This document shows positions 32,701 to 41,976 of a DNA stretch of 64,000 bases, piece after piece. Positions within the stretch are counted from its first letter, which is position 1, and each line of letters starts with the position of its first letter. Both the position numbers and the translations under genes were made by a program. This DNA comes from CBDDIP01 sp965229005 (GTDB lineage Bacteria; Actinomycetota; Acidimicrobiia; Acidimicrobiales; Ilumatobacteraceae). The stretch is from contig CBDDIP010000002.1 in assembly GCA_965229005.1 (NCBI GenBank), positions 3,596,001-3,660,000 of the forward strand, read 5' to 3'. The notes under the pieces are model-generated. The model was not told the origin of the DNA, did no database searches, and worked only from the letters and a program-made list of their open reading frames with translations.

Positions 32701-32751
32701 TGATGACATCAAGTGACATCACGTGTATGGTGATGACACTGAGTGTCATCA
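32701..32751. promoter_or_regulatory. Two 21-bp TetR operators (TGATGACAC-type dyads)
   Basis: The 21-base dyad at 32731-32751 has perfect 10-bp arms tgatgacact/agtgtcatca with one central base. A diverged copy, tgatgacatc/gtgacatca, lies at 32701-32721. They are 9 bases apart and 14 bases upstream of the TetR start, 37 upstream of the epimerase start. Confidence 0.8.
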
Positions 32752-32788
32752 ATGGCGACACCACGTCACGAGATCAAGGAGAGCAACC

Positions 32789-33679
32789 ATGCGCATCTTC
32801 GTCACCGGAGCATCCGGTTGGATCGGCTCGGCCGTCGTCGCCGAGCTGCTGGGCGCCGGCCACCACGTCGTCGGCCTCGCCCGTTCGGACGACGGCGCCG
32901 CCAAGGTCAGTGCACTCGGCGCAGAGGTGCTGCGTGGCGACCTCGACGACCTCGACAGCCTGCGTGCCGGCGCTGCGGCGAGCGAGGGTGTCGTCCACAT
33001 GGCCTACGTGCACGACTTCACGCAGATGGCCGCGGCAGCGCAGACCGACCTGGCGGCGATCGAAGCGATGGGCGACGTGCTCGCCGGCACCGGAAGCCCA
33101 CTGGTGATCGCCTCCGGCGTCGTCGGGCTCGTGTCCGGTCGCGTCGCCACCGAGGAGGACGACGCCGATCCGGGCGCGCACCCGCGGATCGCCGGTGCGA
33201 ACGCTGCACTGGCGCTGGCTGACCGCGGGGTGCGACCGATCGTGCTGCGCCTGCCGCCGACCGTGCACGGCCCCGGCGACCACGGCTTCGTCGCCACACT
33301 CGCATCGATCGCTCGCGAGCACGGGTCGTCGGGCTACGTCGGCGACGGCTCGAACCGCTGGCCCGCGGTGCATCGCCTCGATGCGGCCAACCTGGCGCGA
33401 CTCGCCGTCGAGCAGGCGCCAGCGGGCTCGATCCTGCACGCAACGGCGGAAGAGGGCGTGGCGGCGCGCGACATCGCCGAGTCGATCGGTCGCGGCCTCG
33501 GTCTGCCCACCGAATCGATCCCCGCCGAAGATGCGGCCACCCGGTTCGGTTGGCTCGCTCGCTTCTTCGGCGCCGACGTCCCCGCCTCGAGCGCTCTCAC
33601 GCAGCAGCGCCTTGGCTGGACGCCCACCCACTCCGGCCTGATCGCCGACATCGACGCCGGCTACTACACGGCGTCATGA
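32789..33679 (+). CDS. NAD-dependent epimerase/dehydratase-like (atypical SDR)
   Basis: A 296-residue NAD(P)-binding protein of the atypical SDR type. The cofactor motif is RIFVTGASGWIGSAVVAELLG and the C-terminal part is YVGDGSNRWPAVHRLDAANLARLAVEQA. The usual YxxxK is not obvious; the family (YwnB/NmrA- or dTDP-sugar-like) often uses a variant active site. The ATG at 32789 follows aaggagagcaacc. It is divergent from and probably repressed by the TetR gene at 32129-32686. Substrate unknown. Confidence 0.8.
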   Translation: MRIFVTGASGWIGSAVVAELLGAGHHVVGLARSDDGAAKVSALGAEVLRGDLDDLDSLRAGAAASEGVVHMAYVHDFTQMAAAAQTDLAAIEAMGDVLAGTGSPLVIASGVVGLVSGRVATEEDDADPGAHPRIAGANAALALADRGVRPIVLRLPPTVHGPGDHGFVATLASIAREHGSSGYVGDGSNRWPAVHRLDAANLARLAVEQAPAGSILHATAEEGVAARDIAESIGRGLGLPTESIPAEDAATRFGWLARFFGADVPASSALTQQRLGWTPTHSGLIADIDAGYYTAS

Positions 33680-33682
33680 GCC

Positions 33683-34309
33683 TCAGCGGCGTTTGACGCG
33701 AGCGCCGGTGATCCGAACGGGAGCGGCGGCAACGGCCGCAGCGAGGGCGGCGTTGCGGTGTGCGATCGCGCGCATCGCCATTGCGAGCGACTTGCCGATC
33801 AGCGGGCGATCATCGTCGACGCCCTGCTCGATCAGCGCAAGGCCGTGCAGGAAGCGCCCATCCGCTGCCGTCTTGTCGTGCAACGCCAAGCTCCACAGCA
33901 GCGCGAACGCAGCACGTCTGACGAACTCGACATCACTCGCCGCCCACTCGTCGACCTTGCTCCACGCGTGAGGCGTGCGATCGAAGAGGTTGAAGCACAC
34001 GGTGTCGCAGATCGCCCAGTTGTCGAACGCGCCGCACCAACGATCCATCTGCATCGGCGTGACCACGGCTGGATCGTCGGCGAGAGACGCGACGATCCGA
34101 GCCTCGTACCAACCCGACTTCCACAACGCGTCGGCGAGCGAATGATCGACTCCGGTCTGCTTGGCGAGCACCTTCATCTGTGCCATCGGCACGCCGAACG
34201 CACGATCCGTGTGGATGCCGTAGCGCGGCCCCATCTCGTCGCGCACCTTCGTGGATGCATGCGACTGCAACCAGGCGAGGCAGTCGGCGAGCTGCGCCGC
34301 GGTGCTCAA
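33683..34309 (-). CDS. DNA alkylation repair protein (AlkD-like HEAT-repeat glycosylase)
   Basis: A 208-residue all-helical protein of the AlkD/AlkC type, DNA glycosylases that remove bulky or charged alkylated bases. Typical is YGIHTDRAFGVPMAQMKVLAK at the start and the segment MDRWCGAFDNWAICDTVC with the W/D residues of the base pocket. HEAT-like helices follow. Its start codon overlaps the stop of the acyl-CoA dehydrogenase gene by four bases (34306-34309), so it is cotranscribed with it as second gene. The pairing with a fatty-acid enzyme is probably positional, not functional. Confidence 0.8.
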   Translation of the reverse strand: MSTAAQLADCLAWLQSHASTKVRDEMGPRYGIHTDRAFGVPMAQMKVLAKQTGVDHSLADALWKSGWYEARIVASLADDPAVVTPMQMDRWCGAFDNWAICDTVCFNLFDRTPHAWSKVDEWAASDVEFVRRAAFALLWSLALHDKTAADGRFLHGLALIEQGVDDDRPLIGKSLAMAMRAIAHRNAALAAAVAAAPVRITGARVKRR

Positions 34310-35469
34310 TGCGAACGGGGCAGGCCGAGGACGTGCTCGGCCACGTAGGCGAGGATCAGCTCCTGGCTGATCGGGGCGATGCGCGGCAGCCGGGACTCAC
34401 GGAAGTAGCGCTCGACGTGGTACTCGGTGGCGTAACCGAACCCACCCAGCGTCTGGACGGCGCGATCGGCGGCGAAGAACCCCGCCTCCGCGGCGAGGTA
34501 CTTCGCCAGGTTGGCTTCCTCCCCACATGGCAGCCCGGCGTCGATCCGCTCCGCCGCCTCGCGGACCATCAATGACGCGGCACGCAGCTTGGCGTGGGCT
34601 TCCGCCAACGGGAAGGCGATGCCCTGGTTCTTGCCGATGGGACGATCGAAGACGATCCGCTCGTTGGCGTAAGCGACGGCCGTGCGCAGCGCAGCCCGCC
34701 CGATGCCCAACGCCTCGGCGGCGATGAGGATCCGCTCGGCGTTGAGGCCGTCGAGCAGGTAGCGGAACCCGCGCCCCTCCTCCCCCACCCGATCGGCGAC
34801 CGGCACGCGCACCGCGTCGTACGTCGTCTCGCAGGACGCCACCGCGTTGCGGCCCATCTTCGGGATCGCCCGAACGCCGACGCCTTCGGCATGCCGGTCG
34901 ACGAGGAAGAGGGTCATGCCATCCGTCGGCTTGGCGACGTCGGCCAGTGGCGTGGTGCGCGTCAGCAACAGGATGCGATCGGCCTCCAACGCCTTCGTCG
35001 TCCACACCTTGCGTCCGGTGATGACGTACTCGTCGCCGTCGCGCACGGCGCGGGTGGTGATGCGCGTCGTGTCTGTCCCCGCATCCGGCTCGGTGACGCC
35101 GAACGCCACGTGCAAACGGCCGGCGGCAACATCAGGCAGGAAACGCTCGCGCATCGCGTCATCGCCGTGCAGCACCACCGGGTGCATGCCGAAGATCGAC
35201 AGGTGGATCGCCGACGCGCCGTTCATGCACGCGCCCGACGCGGCCACCTCTTCGAGGACCGCCGCCGCGTGCAGCACGCCACCACCGCCACCACCGAACC
35301 GCTCGGGAATGGCGACGCCGACCCACCCGGCCGCGGCCATCGCCGCGTAGAAGTCCCAGGGGAAGCGGTGCTCGGTGTCGCATGCCGACCAGTACTCGTC
35401 GGGGAACCTCGAGCACAGCGCAGCGACGCTCTCGCGGATCAACCGGATCTCGTCACCGTCGGCAGCCAT
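34306..35469 (-). CDS. Acyl-CoA dehydrogenase
   Basis: A 387-residue FAD flavoprotein of fatty-acid or short-acyl-CoA oxidation. Domains in order: N-terminal helical part, VTEPDAGTDTTRITTRAVRDGDEYVITGRKVWTT (middle beta domain) and a C-terminal helical domain with RPIGKNQGIAFPLAEAH and LGGFGYATEYHVERYFRESRLPRIAPISQELILAY. The position that holds the catalytic Glu in MCAD-type enzymes is occupied by the APISQE segment, so the base is probably supplied elsewhere, as in isovaleryl-CoA dehydrogenases. It is divergent from guanine deaminase, 56 bases apart. Confidence 0.87.
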   Translation of the reverse strand: MAADGDEIRLIRESVAALCSRFPDEYWSACDTEHRFPWDFYAAMAAAGWVGVAIPERFGGGGGGVLHAAAVLEEVAASGACMNGASAIHLSIFGMHPVVLHGDDAMRERFLPDVAAGRLHVAFGVTEPDAGTDTTRITTRAVRDGDEYVITGRKVWTTKALEADRILLLTRTTPLADVAKPTDGMTLFLVDRHAEGVGVRAIPKMGRNAVASCETTYDAVRVPVADRVGEEGRGFRYLLDGLNAERILIAAEALGIGRAALRTAVAYANERIVFDRPIGKNQGIAFPLAEAHAKLRAASLMVREAAERIDAGLPCGEEANLAKYLAAEAGFFAADRAVQTLGGFGYATEYHVERYFRESRLPRIAPISQELILAYVAEHVLGLPRSH

Positions 35470-35525
35470 GGCCGGAGACTAGAACGCCGCATGGATCTGG
35501 CCATTCGACGTGGCACAGTGCTGCG

Positions 35526-36875
35526 GTGCCGCCGTTCGTGATCGCCACCACGCTCGCCCAGACGCCCACCGCCGACCGTCTGGAGATCGGCGGGGTGGTG
35601 ATCGCGGTCGACCGCACCGGAATGGTCACCGCCGTCGAACCGGCGAACAGCGATGCCGCCGCGGCCTTGCTTCGCTCCGACGCGGAGGTGATCCGCACTG
35701 CACCTGGCGAGCTGATGCTCCCGGGGATGATCGACCTGCACGTGCATGCGCCGCAGTGGCCGCAGCTCGGCACGGGCCTCGACCTCCCCCTCGACCGGTG
35801 GTTGTTCGAGCACACGTTCCCACTCGAGGCCCGCTACACCGACCACGCGTTCGCCGTGTCGGTCTGGGACGACATGGTGCCGACGCTGCTCCGCAACGGC
35901 ACGACCACCGCCGTCTACTTCGGCACCAACGACACGACGGCGACCACGCTGCTCGCCGAGGCCTGCGCACGCCACGGTCAGCGAGCCTGGGTCGGCCGCG
36001 TGGCGATGGACCACCCGGAGGGAACGCCGCCGTGGTATCGCGACGCGAACGCGTCCGCCGGTGCCGACGCCAGCGCGCGGTCCATCGACGAGATCGTCGC
36101 CATCGGCAGCGCCATCGTGAGACCGATCATCACGCCGCGGTTCACGCCGGCGTGCACCGACCAGCTGCTGCACGGTCTCGCCGATCTTGCCAAGCGAACG
36201 GGCTGTCTCGTGCAGACGCACGCCGACGAGAGCGACTGGGTGCGCGGCTACGCGCAGGAGCGCTTCGGCAGCAGCGAGACGGCCGCGTTCGCGGCCTTCG
36301 GGTTGTTGGACGACCACACCGTGCTCGCCCACGGCAACCTCGTCGACGACATCGCCGCCGGACTGATCGCACACGCCGGAGCGGGCATCGCCCACTGCCC
36401 GCTGAGCAACGCCTACTTCGCCAACGCCGTCCTGCCCGTTCGCCGCCTGATGGCGCAGGGCGTGCGCATCGGTCTCGGCACCGACGTCGCCGGCGGCGCA
36501 TCGCCGTCGCTGCTGCACCAGTGCCACGACGCGGTCACCGTCTCCCGTCTGCTCGACGACGGCACCGACGCGTCCGTCGCCGCTTCCGAGCGCGGCACAC
36601 CGAACAGCCGCATCGACACGACGACTGCGTTCTGGTTGGCGACCGCCGGTGGCGCCGACGTGCTCGGTGAGCCACTCGGCCTCATCGAACCCGGGCGGCG
36701 CTTCGACGCGTTCACCGTGCGCACCGGCGACGGGCGCAACGCCGTACGCACCTGGCCGGACCTCGACGACGCCGAGCGCACGTTCGAGAAGGTGGTCCGC
36801 CTCGCCGGGGCGGCCGAGATCGCCCGGGTGTGGGTGAACGGTCGCACGGTGATCGACCATGATGTGAGCCCATGA
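35526..36875 (+). CDS. guaD: Guanine deaminase-like amidohydrolase
   Basis: A 449-residue metal-dependent amidohydrolase. The metal site begins PGMIDLHVHAPQWPQLGTG, as in guanine deaminase; the HTHADES/LAHGN and SGLGTDVAGG segments follow. It hydrolyses guanine to xanthine and ammonia; a related aminohydrolase activity cannot be excluded. The GTG at 35526 is used. Its stop overlaps the next ATG by four bases, so it is translationally coupled to the FAD/GcvT enzyme. The pairing suggests purine or one-carbon nitrogen salvage. Confidence 0.82.
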   Translation: MPPFVIATTLAQTPTADRLEIGGVVIAVDRTGMVTAVEPANSDAAAALLRSDAEVIRTAPGELMLPGMIDLHVHAPQWPQLGTGLDLPLDRWLFEHTFPLEARYTDHAFAVSVWDDMVPTLLRNGTTTAVYFGTNDTTATTLLAEACARHGQRAWVGRVAMDHPEGTPPWYRDANASAGADASARSIDEIVAIGSAIVRPIITPRFTPACTDQLLHGLADLAKRTGCLVQTHADESDWVRGYAQERFGSSETAAFAAFGLLDDHTVLAHGNLVDDIAAGLIAHAGAGIAHCPLSNAYFANAVLPVRRLMAQGVRIGLGTDVAGGASPSLLHQCHDAVTVSRLLDDGTDASVAASERGTPNSRIDTTTAFWLATAGGADVLGEPLGLIEPGRRFDAFTVRTGDGRNAVRTWPDLDDAERTFEKVVRLAGAAEIARVWVNGRTVIDHDVSP

Positions 36876-39331
36876 GCAGCACATCGGACCTCCCCTCGCG
36901 CGCCCGCGTCGTGGTCATCGGCGGAGGGATCATCGGCACCTCGGTCGCCTACCACCTCGGCCACATGGGCTGCAGCGACGTCGTCCTGCTCGAGCGCGAC
37001 CAGCTCACCAGCGGCACCACGTGGCACGCCGCCGGTCTGATGGTGACGTTCGGTTCGCTCTCCGAGACCAGCACGGAGATGCGCAAGTACACCCGCGACC
37101 TCTACGCCCGGTTGGAGGGCGAGACCGGCTTGGCCACCGGCTTCAAGCCCGTCGGCTTCATCGAACTGGCCACCGAACCGGACCGGCTGGAGGAGTACCG
37201 CCGCGTGTCCGCGTTCAACCGCTACTGCGGTGTCGACGTGCACGAGATCTCCGGCACGGAGGTCGGCGAGATGTTCCCGCTGGCGCGCACCGACGACGTG
37301 CTCGCCGGGTTCTACGTCGAGGGCGACGGTCGGGTGAACCCGGTCGACGTCACCATGTCGATGGCCAAGGGCGCCCGCCAGCAGGGCGTGACCGTCCTGC
37401 AGGGCGTCGCCGCACTCGACGTCCTGACGCGCAACGGCGCGGTGTGCGGCGTGCGCACCGCCCGCGGCGACATCGAGGCCGAGGTGGTCGTCAACTGCAC
37501 CGGCATGTGGGCCCGGCAACTGGGCGAGCGTGTCGGTGTCAACATCCCGTTGCAGGCCGCCGAGCACTACTACCTGATCACCGAGCAGATCGAAGGCCTC
37601 GGCTCCGACTGGCCCGTCATCGAGGACCCGAACAACTACGGCTACTACCGCGAGGAGGTCGGTGGCCTGATGATCGGCCTGTTCGAGGCCGTGTGCGCGC
37701 CGTGGAACGTCGGTCGCATCCCCGACGACTTCTCCTTCGGCACGATCCAACCGGACTGGGATCGGATGGGCCCGTACGTCGAACGGGCGATGAGCCGCGT
37801 GCCGATCTCGATGGAGACCGGCATCCGCACCTTCTTCTGCGGCCCGGAGAGCTTCACCCCCGACCTCGCGCCGATCGTCGGCGAGGCGCCGGAGCTGCGC
37901 AACTACTTCGTCGCCGCAGGGCTCAACTCGATCGGCATCCTCACCGGCGGCGGGCTCGGGCGGATGCTGGCCCATTGGATCCTCAACGGTCAGCCCGACG
38001 CGGACATCACCGGCATCAACATCGATCGCCTTCACCCGTACCAGCGCAACGCCGAGTACCGCCGCACGCGCACGGTCGAATCGCTGGGGATGGTGTACCA
38101 GTGCCACTACCCCGGCCGGTCGATGCAGACGGCGCGCGGCGCAAAGGTCTCCCCGGTGCACCAACGGCTCGCCGAGCGCGGCGCGTGGTTCAAAGACGTC
38201 AGTGGTTGGGAGGGCGCCGACTGGTACGCCACCGACGGCGCGACGCCCGACCCGGGTCTGCTGACGTGGGGACGCCCGGACTACTGGCGCAACTGGCAGC
38301 AGGAGCACGAGGCCTGCCGCAACGGCGTGATCCTGATGGACATGAGCTTCATGTCGAAGTTCTCCGTCCAAGGTCGCGACGCCGGACGGTTGCTCGACCA
38401 GATCTCGGCCAACCACGTCGACGGCCAGTGCGAGGAGATCACCTACACGCAGTGGCTCAACGAGGCCGGCAAGCTCGAGGCCGACCTGACGGTGACCAAG
38501 CTCGATGACGACCGCTTCTTCGTCGTCGCCACCGACACCGCGCACCGCCACGTCGAGACCCACCTGCGACGCGGCTTCGCCGACGGGCATGCGTTCGCCA
38601 CCGACGTGACATCCGCATACGCGCAGCTCAACATCCAGGGTCCGCGGTCGCGCGAGCTGCTGCAGACGATCACCACGGCCGATCTGTCGAACGACGCGTT
38701 CCCCTTCCGCACGGCGCGCACGATCGACATCGGCTTCGCCCGCGTGCTGTGCATCCGCATCACGTACCTGGGCGAGCTCGGCTACGAGCTGTACATCCCG
38801 AGCGAGCAGGCGACCCACGTCTACGACCGCATCGTCGCCGCCGGCGAGCCCGTCGGGTTGCGCCACGCGGGTTTGAAGGCACTGGCAAGCCTGCGAATGG
38901 AGAAGGGCTATCGCGACTACGGCCACGACATCGACAACACGGACTCGGTGCTCGAGGCCGGGCTCGGCTTCGCCGTGGACCTCGACAAGCCGGGCGGGTT
39001 CGTCGGACGAGACGCCGTGCTGGCGATGAAGCAAGCAGGCCCGCTGACCCGACGGCTGGTGCAGGTGCAGCTGACCGACCCCGACCCCTTGCTGTTCCAC
39101 GCCGAGGTCGTTCACCGCGATGGCAAGCCGGTGGGCTACCTGCGCGCCGCGTCGTACGGGTTCACGGTCGGCGGCGCCGTCGGCCTGGCGATGATCGAAG
39201 CCGGTGAGCCGGTGACCGCTGCCTACCTGCGCGACGCGTCGTGGGAGGTCGACATCGCCGGACGAATGGTCCCGGCGATCGCCTCGATGCGGCCGCTGTA
39301 CGACCCGACCAACGAGCGGATCAAGGCCTGA
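36872..39331 (+). CDS. Dimethylglycine/sarcosine dehydrogenase-like FAD enzyme with GcvT domain
   Basis: An 819-residue protein. Residues about 12-400 form an FAD-binding amine oxidase domain: VVVIGGGIIGTSVAYHLG and SGTTWHAAGLMV, where the His is the covalent flavin link in DMGDH and SARDH. Residues about 430-819 are the tetrahydrofolate-binding GcvT/DMGDH domain with YLGELGYELYIPSEQ. It oxidises N-methyl amines and passes formaldehyde to tetrahydrofolate in the cytoplasm. The exact substrate (dimethylglycine, sarcosine or related) is undecided. It is coupled to guanine deaminase by an ATGA overlap. Confidence 0.87.
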   Translation: MSSTSDLPSRARVVVIGGGIIGTSVAYHLGHMGCSDVVLLERDQLTSGTTWHAAGLMVTFGSLSETSTEMRKYTRDLYARLEGETGLATGFKPVGFIELATEPDRLEEYRRVSAFNRYCGVDVHEISGTEVGEMFPLARTDDVLAGFYVEGDGRVNPVDVTMSMAKGARQQGVTVLQGVAALDVLTRNGAVCGVRTARGDIEAEVVVNCTGMWARQLGERVGVNIPLQAAEHYYLITEQIEGLGSDWPVIEDPNNYGYYREEVGGLMIGLFEAVCAPWNVGRIPDDFSFGTIQPDWDRMGPYVERAMSRVPISMETGIRTFFCGPESFTPDLAPIVGEAPELRNYFVAAGLNSIGILTGGGLGRMLAHWILNGQPDADITGINIDRLHPYQRNAEYRRTRTVESLGMVYQCHYPGRSMQTARGAKVSPVHQRLAERGAWFKDVSGWEGADWYATDGATPDPGLLTWGRPDYWRNWQQEHEACRNGVILMDMSFMSKFSVQGRDAGRLLDQISANHVDGQCEEITYTQWLNEAGKLEADLTVTKLDDDRFFVVATDTAHRHVETHLRRGFADGHAFATDVTSAYAQLNIQGPRSRELLQTITTADLSNDAFPFRTARTIDIGFARVLCIRITYLGELGYELYIPSEQATHVYDRIVAAGEPVGLRHAGLKALASLRMEKGYRDYGHDIDNTDSVLEAGLGFAVDLDKPGGFVGRDAVLAMKQAGPLTRRLVQVQLTDPDPLLFHAEVVHRDGKPVGYLRAASYGFTVGGAVGLAMIEAGEPVTAAYLRDASWEVDIAGRMVPAIASMRPLYDPTNERIKA

Positions 39332-39344
39332 TCAGCGAACGGGA

Positions 39345-39758
39345 TCAGCGGACGGGCGCGAGCGCGTCCATCAACGCGGCGAGCATCGCCACGTCTCGCT
39401 CGTAGCTGAGCTTCGCTGCGGCTTGCTCGACGCGCATCCAGCGGACGTCGTCCACCTCGGCGTTGGGGCGGAACTTGCCGCTGACCGGGCTCATCGCCCA
39501 CCAGCGGATGCTCTTGTCGCGCCCGCGACGGTCGACGTAGACCGTCGTCGGCAGCTCGGGACCGACCTCGCAGACCAGCCCGGTCTCCTCCAGCACCTCA
39601 CGCTGCGCGCCCTGGAGCGCGTCCTCCCCGTCTTCCACCTTGCCCTTCGGCAACGACCAGTCGCGAGCTCGCGGACGATGGATGACGAGGATCTCCAACC
39701 GACCCTTGGGAGTGGTGCGCCACACGACGCCGCCGGCTGCTTCGATCACGGCGGTCAC
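39345..39758 (-). CDS. NUDIX hydrolase (MutT1-like)
   Basis: A 137-residue NUDIX hydrolase. The Nudix box reads GKVEDGEDALQGAQREVLEETGL and the beginning AAGGVVWRTTPKGRLEILVIHRPRARDWSLPKGK is typical of MutT1-type house-cleaning or diadenosine-polyphosphate hydrolases. It splits a nucleoside diphosphate linked to another moiety. The GTG at 39758 is used. It lies before the CYTH gene in the same direction (45 bases apart, CYTH upstream), so the two may be cotranscribed. Confidence 0.85.
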   Translation of the reverse strand: MTAVIEAAGGVVWRTTPKGRLEILVIHRPRARDWSLPKGKVEDGEDALQGAQREVLEETGLVCEVGPELPTTVYVDRRGRDKSIRWWAMSPVSGKFRPNAEVDDVRWMRVEQAAAKLSYERDVAMLAALMDALAPVR

Positions 39759-39803
39759 CTTACGGTCGGCCTCCGCGCCGTTCGCGGACCGTCGCGGCGA
39801 TGC

Positions 39804-40283
39804 TCAGCCGGGTCGGCCGAAGCGTGCGAGGGCAGCGTTGCTCCACCCCTGCTCACCGGTGACTTCGCGGCCCAACCAGTCGGGTGGCACGAAGGCGTCG
39901 GCCGCCTCGTCGGAGTCGAACTCGACCTCGGCCACGATGAGCCCGTGGAGGGGCTCGTCGTACACGTCGACGTCGGCGTGCATCCCCGGCGTCGCGACCG
40001 CACCGACGTTGACGTGGCGGCGGATCTTGTCGATGCGCCGGCCGTCGGTGAACGGCCACAGCTCCTCGGCTTCGTCGATCGAGAGCGCGTGCTCGACCTC
40101 GATCCGCGACCGTCCGCGCCCAGCCTTGACCGTGAGGGACGCCCCGCGATCGACGATGCGGACGCGCACCTCGACGTCGTCCTCCTCGGCCAGGTAACCC
40201 TGGCGGATGCGGTGGCCGGGTGCCGACGAGACGGTGTCCGGCAAACGCTCGACGATGAACTTCCGCTCGATCTCGAAGGGCAT
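39804..40283 (-). CDS. CYTH-domain protein (triphosphate tunnel metalloenzyme)
   Basis: A 159-residue CYTH protein. The signature ExExK is in MPFEIERKFIVERLP and the tunnel is built by alternating basic and acidic strands, VRVRIVDRGASLTVKAGRG and RIEVEHALSIDEAEEL. CYTH enzymes hydrolyse inorganic triphosphate or make cyclic nucleotides; triphosphatase is the commoner bacterial activity. Starting at 40283, it is the first gene leftward from a gap with 50-nt tandem repeats, opposite the CHAD gene. It is probably cotranscribed with the NUDIX gene. Confidence 0.85.
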   Translation of the reverse strand: MPFEIERKFIVERLPDTVSSAPGHRIRQGYLAEEDDVEVRVRIVDRGASLTVKAGRGRSRIEVEHALSIDEAEELWPFTDGRRIDKIRRHVNVGAVATPGMHADVDVYDEPLHGLIVAEVEFDSDEAADAFVPPDWLGREVTGEQGWSNAALARFGRPG

Positions 40284-40316
40284 GGGACAGAGTCTCGCAG
40301 CTCGACGCGTCCCGGC

Positions 40317-40419
40317 CGAGTGGAGGGTTTCAGGCCCACCCGGGCGAGCGCCAAACCCTCCGCGCGACTCGAGTGGAGGGTTTCAGGCCCACCCGGACGA
40401 GCGCCAAACCCTCCGCGCG
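40317..40419. repeat. Two 50-nt direct repeats, each with a 9-bp hairpin
   Basis: Two copies of 50 bases (40317-40366 and 40370-40419) differ at one position. Each contains ggagggttt and aaaccctcc 22 bases apart, a 9-bp stem. They occupy the divergent promoter between the CYTH and CHAD genes and could be a double binding site or a regulatory hairpin pair. Confidence 0.75.
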
Positions 40420-40464
40420 GGCCGGGCACACGCAGCGCCACGGCTACCGTGACGACGAGCCCAG

Positions 40465-41976
40465 ATGACCGCACTCCAGACGTTCACCCACGACAGCTTG
40501 CGCGCCGACGAGGTGATCGCCGCGCTGTTGGCCGATGGGCTGACCGCCGGACCGCCGCACCAGATCCACGACGTGCTGCTCGACACCGCCGACGGGCGTC
40601 TGCACCGCGCCGGGATGCGCCTGATCGCCCGGCTCGGGTCGGTGACGTTGCACGCCGCCGGATCCGTCCCAGCAACCCTGCCGCTCGAGGCGACGCCACG
40701 CTTCATCGAGGACCTCCCCCGTGGGCCGCTTCGCAGCCGGCTCGCCGGCGTCATCGAGATGCGTGCGCTGCTGCCGATGGTCACGCTGAACGGCCGCGGA
40801 CACCGGCTGCAACGCCGTGATCGCGCCGGCAAGGTGACCGTCACCGTCGACGTGATCGAGGCGCCGCTGCTCATCGAGATCGCCGGCTCGACGGGCCACG
40901 AGGCGGCGGCGACGCGTGTGGCCGACCGGCTCGTCACCATCGGCGCCACACAGGTGGGCGACGCGGCGATCGAGGTCGCCGCCCAACGAGCCGGCATCGG
41001 CCTCGCCGGCTTCGATCTCACACCCACCGTCGCACTGCCACCGCTGATGCGTGCCGACGACGCGTTCCGTGCCGTCTTCCTGCGGCTCTCCGAGGCGATC
41101 GAGCTCAACTGGCAGGGCACGCTCGACCAGGTCGACACCGAGTTCCTGCACGATCTGCGCGTCGCGGTCCGCCGCACGCGCTCGGTGCTCGGACAGGCCA
41201 AGGACGTACTGCCCGACGAGGAGCGCAAGACGTTCGCCCGACGCTTCCAATGGCTGGCCTCGGCCACCGGCCCGGCGCGCGACCTGGACGTGCTGCTCCT
41301 CGAATGGCCCGCGCTGGCCGCCGAGTCGGGGGTCAGGACCGTCGAACTGCTCGGCCCGGTGCTCACCACACTCGAACGGCACCGCGCCGACGCGCACCAC
41401 GCACTCACTTCGGCGATGCAATCGGCACGCGCACATCGGCTGCTGGCCGACTGGCGCACGTTCCTCACCGCGGACCCGAACGAGCACCACGGCCACGAGG
41501 GCGACGAGCCCGCCCGCGCAGGTCAGCCGATCATCGAGGTCGCGGCGAAGCGGATCAAGGCGGCGCACCGCCAGTTGCTGTCGCAAGGCCGGCTGATCAC
41601 CGCCGCCTCACCCGACGAGGACCTGCACGAGCTGCGCAAGGACGCCAAGAAGCTGCGCTATGCGATCGAGTGCCTCGGCGGCGTGCTCCCGTCCGCACCG
41701 CGCAAGGTGTTCGTCAAGCGGTTGAAGTCGTTGCAGGACAACCTCGGTCGCCATCAGGACGCAGCCGTGCACGCCGACGAACTGGTGCGCGTGGCCGGCG
41801 ATCTCGGCACCGGCAGCGTCGACGTCGAGACGTTCCTCGCCCTCGGCCAGATGCGCGAGCGCCTGGAGCGCGACCGCGACGCAGCGCGCGCCGAGTTCGC
41901 CGGGCAGTTCGACGCCTACGACAGCAAGGTCACCGAGACCGATCTGCGCGAGCTGCTCGGCACGGACGGCCGATGA
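40465..41976 (+). CDS. CYTH-like/CHAD-domain protein
   Basis: A 503-residue protein with two parts. Residues about 1-200 resemble a CYTH fold but lack the ExExK signature, so this half is probably inactive. Residues about 205-495 are a CHAD domain, helical with conserved His and basic residues: EFLHDLRVAVRRTRSVL and DLHELRKDAKKLRYAIECLGG. CHAD domains bind polyphosphate granules. The ATG at 40465 is used; the stop overlaps the ParA start by four bases. Together with the CYTH and NUDIX genes across the repeat gap it marks a polyphosphate-related group. Confidence 0.85.
   Translation: MTALQTFTHDSLRADEVIAALLADGLTAGPPHQIHDVLLDTADGRLHRAGMRLIARLGSVTLHAAGSVPATLPLEATPRFIEDLPRGPLRSRLAGVIEMRALLPMVTLNGRGHRLQRRDRAGKVTVTVDVIEAPLLIEIAGSTGHEAAATRVADRLVTIGATQVGDAAIEVAAQRAGIGLAGFDLTPTVALPPLMRADDAFRAVFLRLSEAIELNWQGTLDQVDTEFLHDLRVAVRRTRSVLGQAKDVLPDEERKTFARRFQWLASATGPARDLDVLLLEWPALAAESGVRTVELLGPVLTTLERHRADAHHALTSAMQSARAHRLLADWRTFLTADPNEHHGHEGDEPARAGQPIIEVAAKRIKAAHRQLLSQGRLITAASPDEDLHELRKDAKKLRYAIECLGGVLPSAPRKVFVKRLKSLQDNLGRHQDAAVHADELVRVAGDLGTGSVDVETFLALGQMRERLERDRDAARAEFAGQFDAYDSKVTETDLRELLGTDGR

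Noticed and set aside
36413..39115. Very long minus-strand reading frame opposite the FAD/GcvT gene
   Set aside because: It is antisense to a clearly conserved enzyme and has no family-like sequence; long antisense frames are expected at this GC content.
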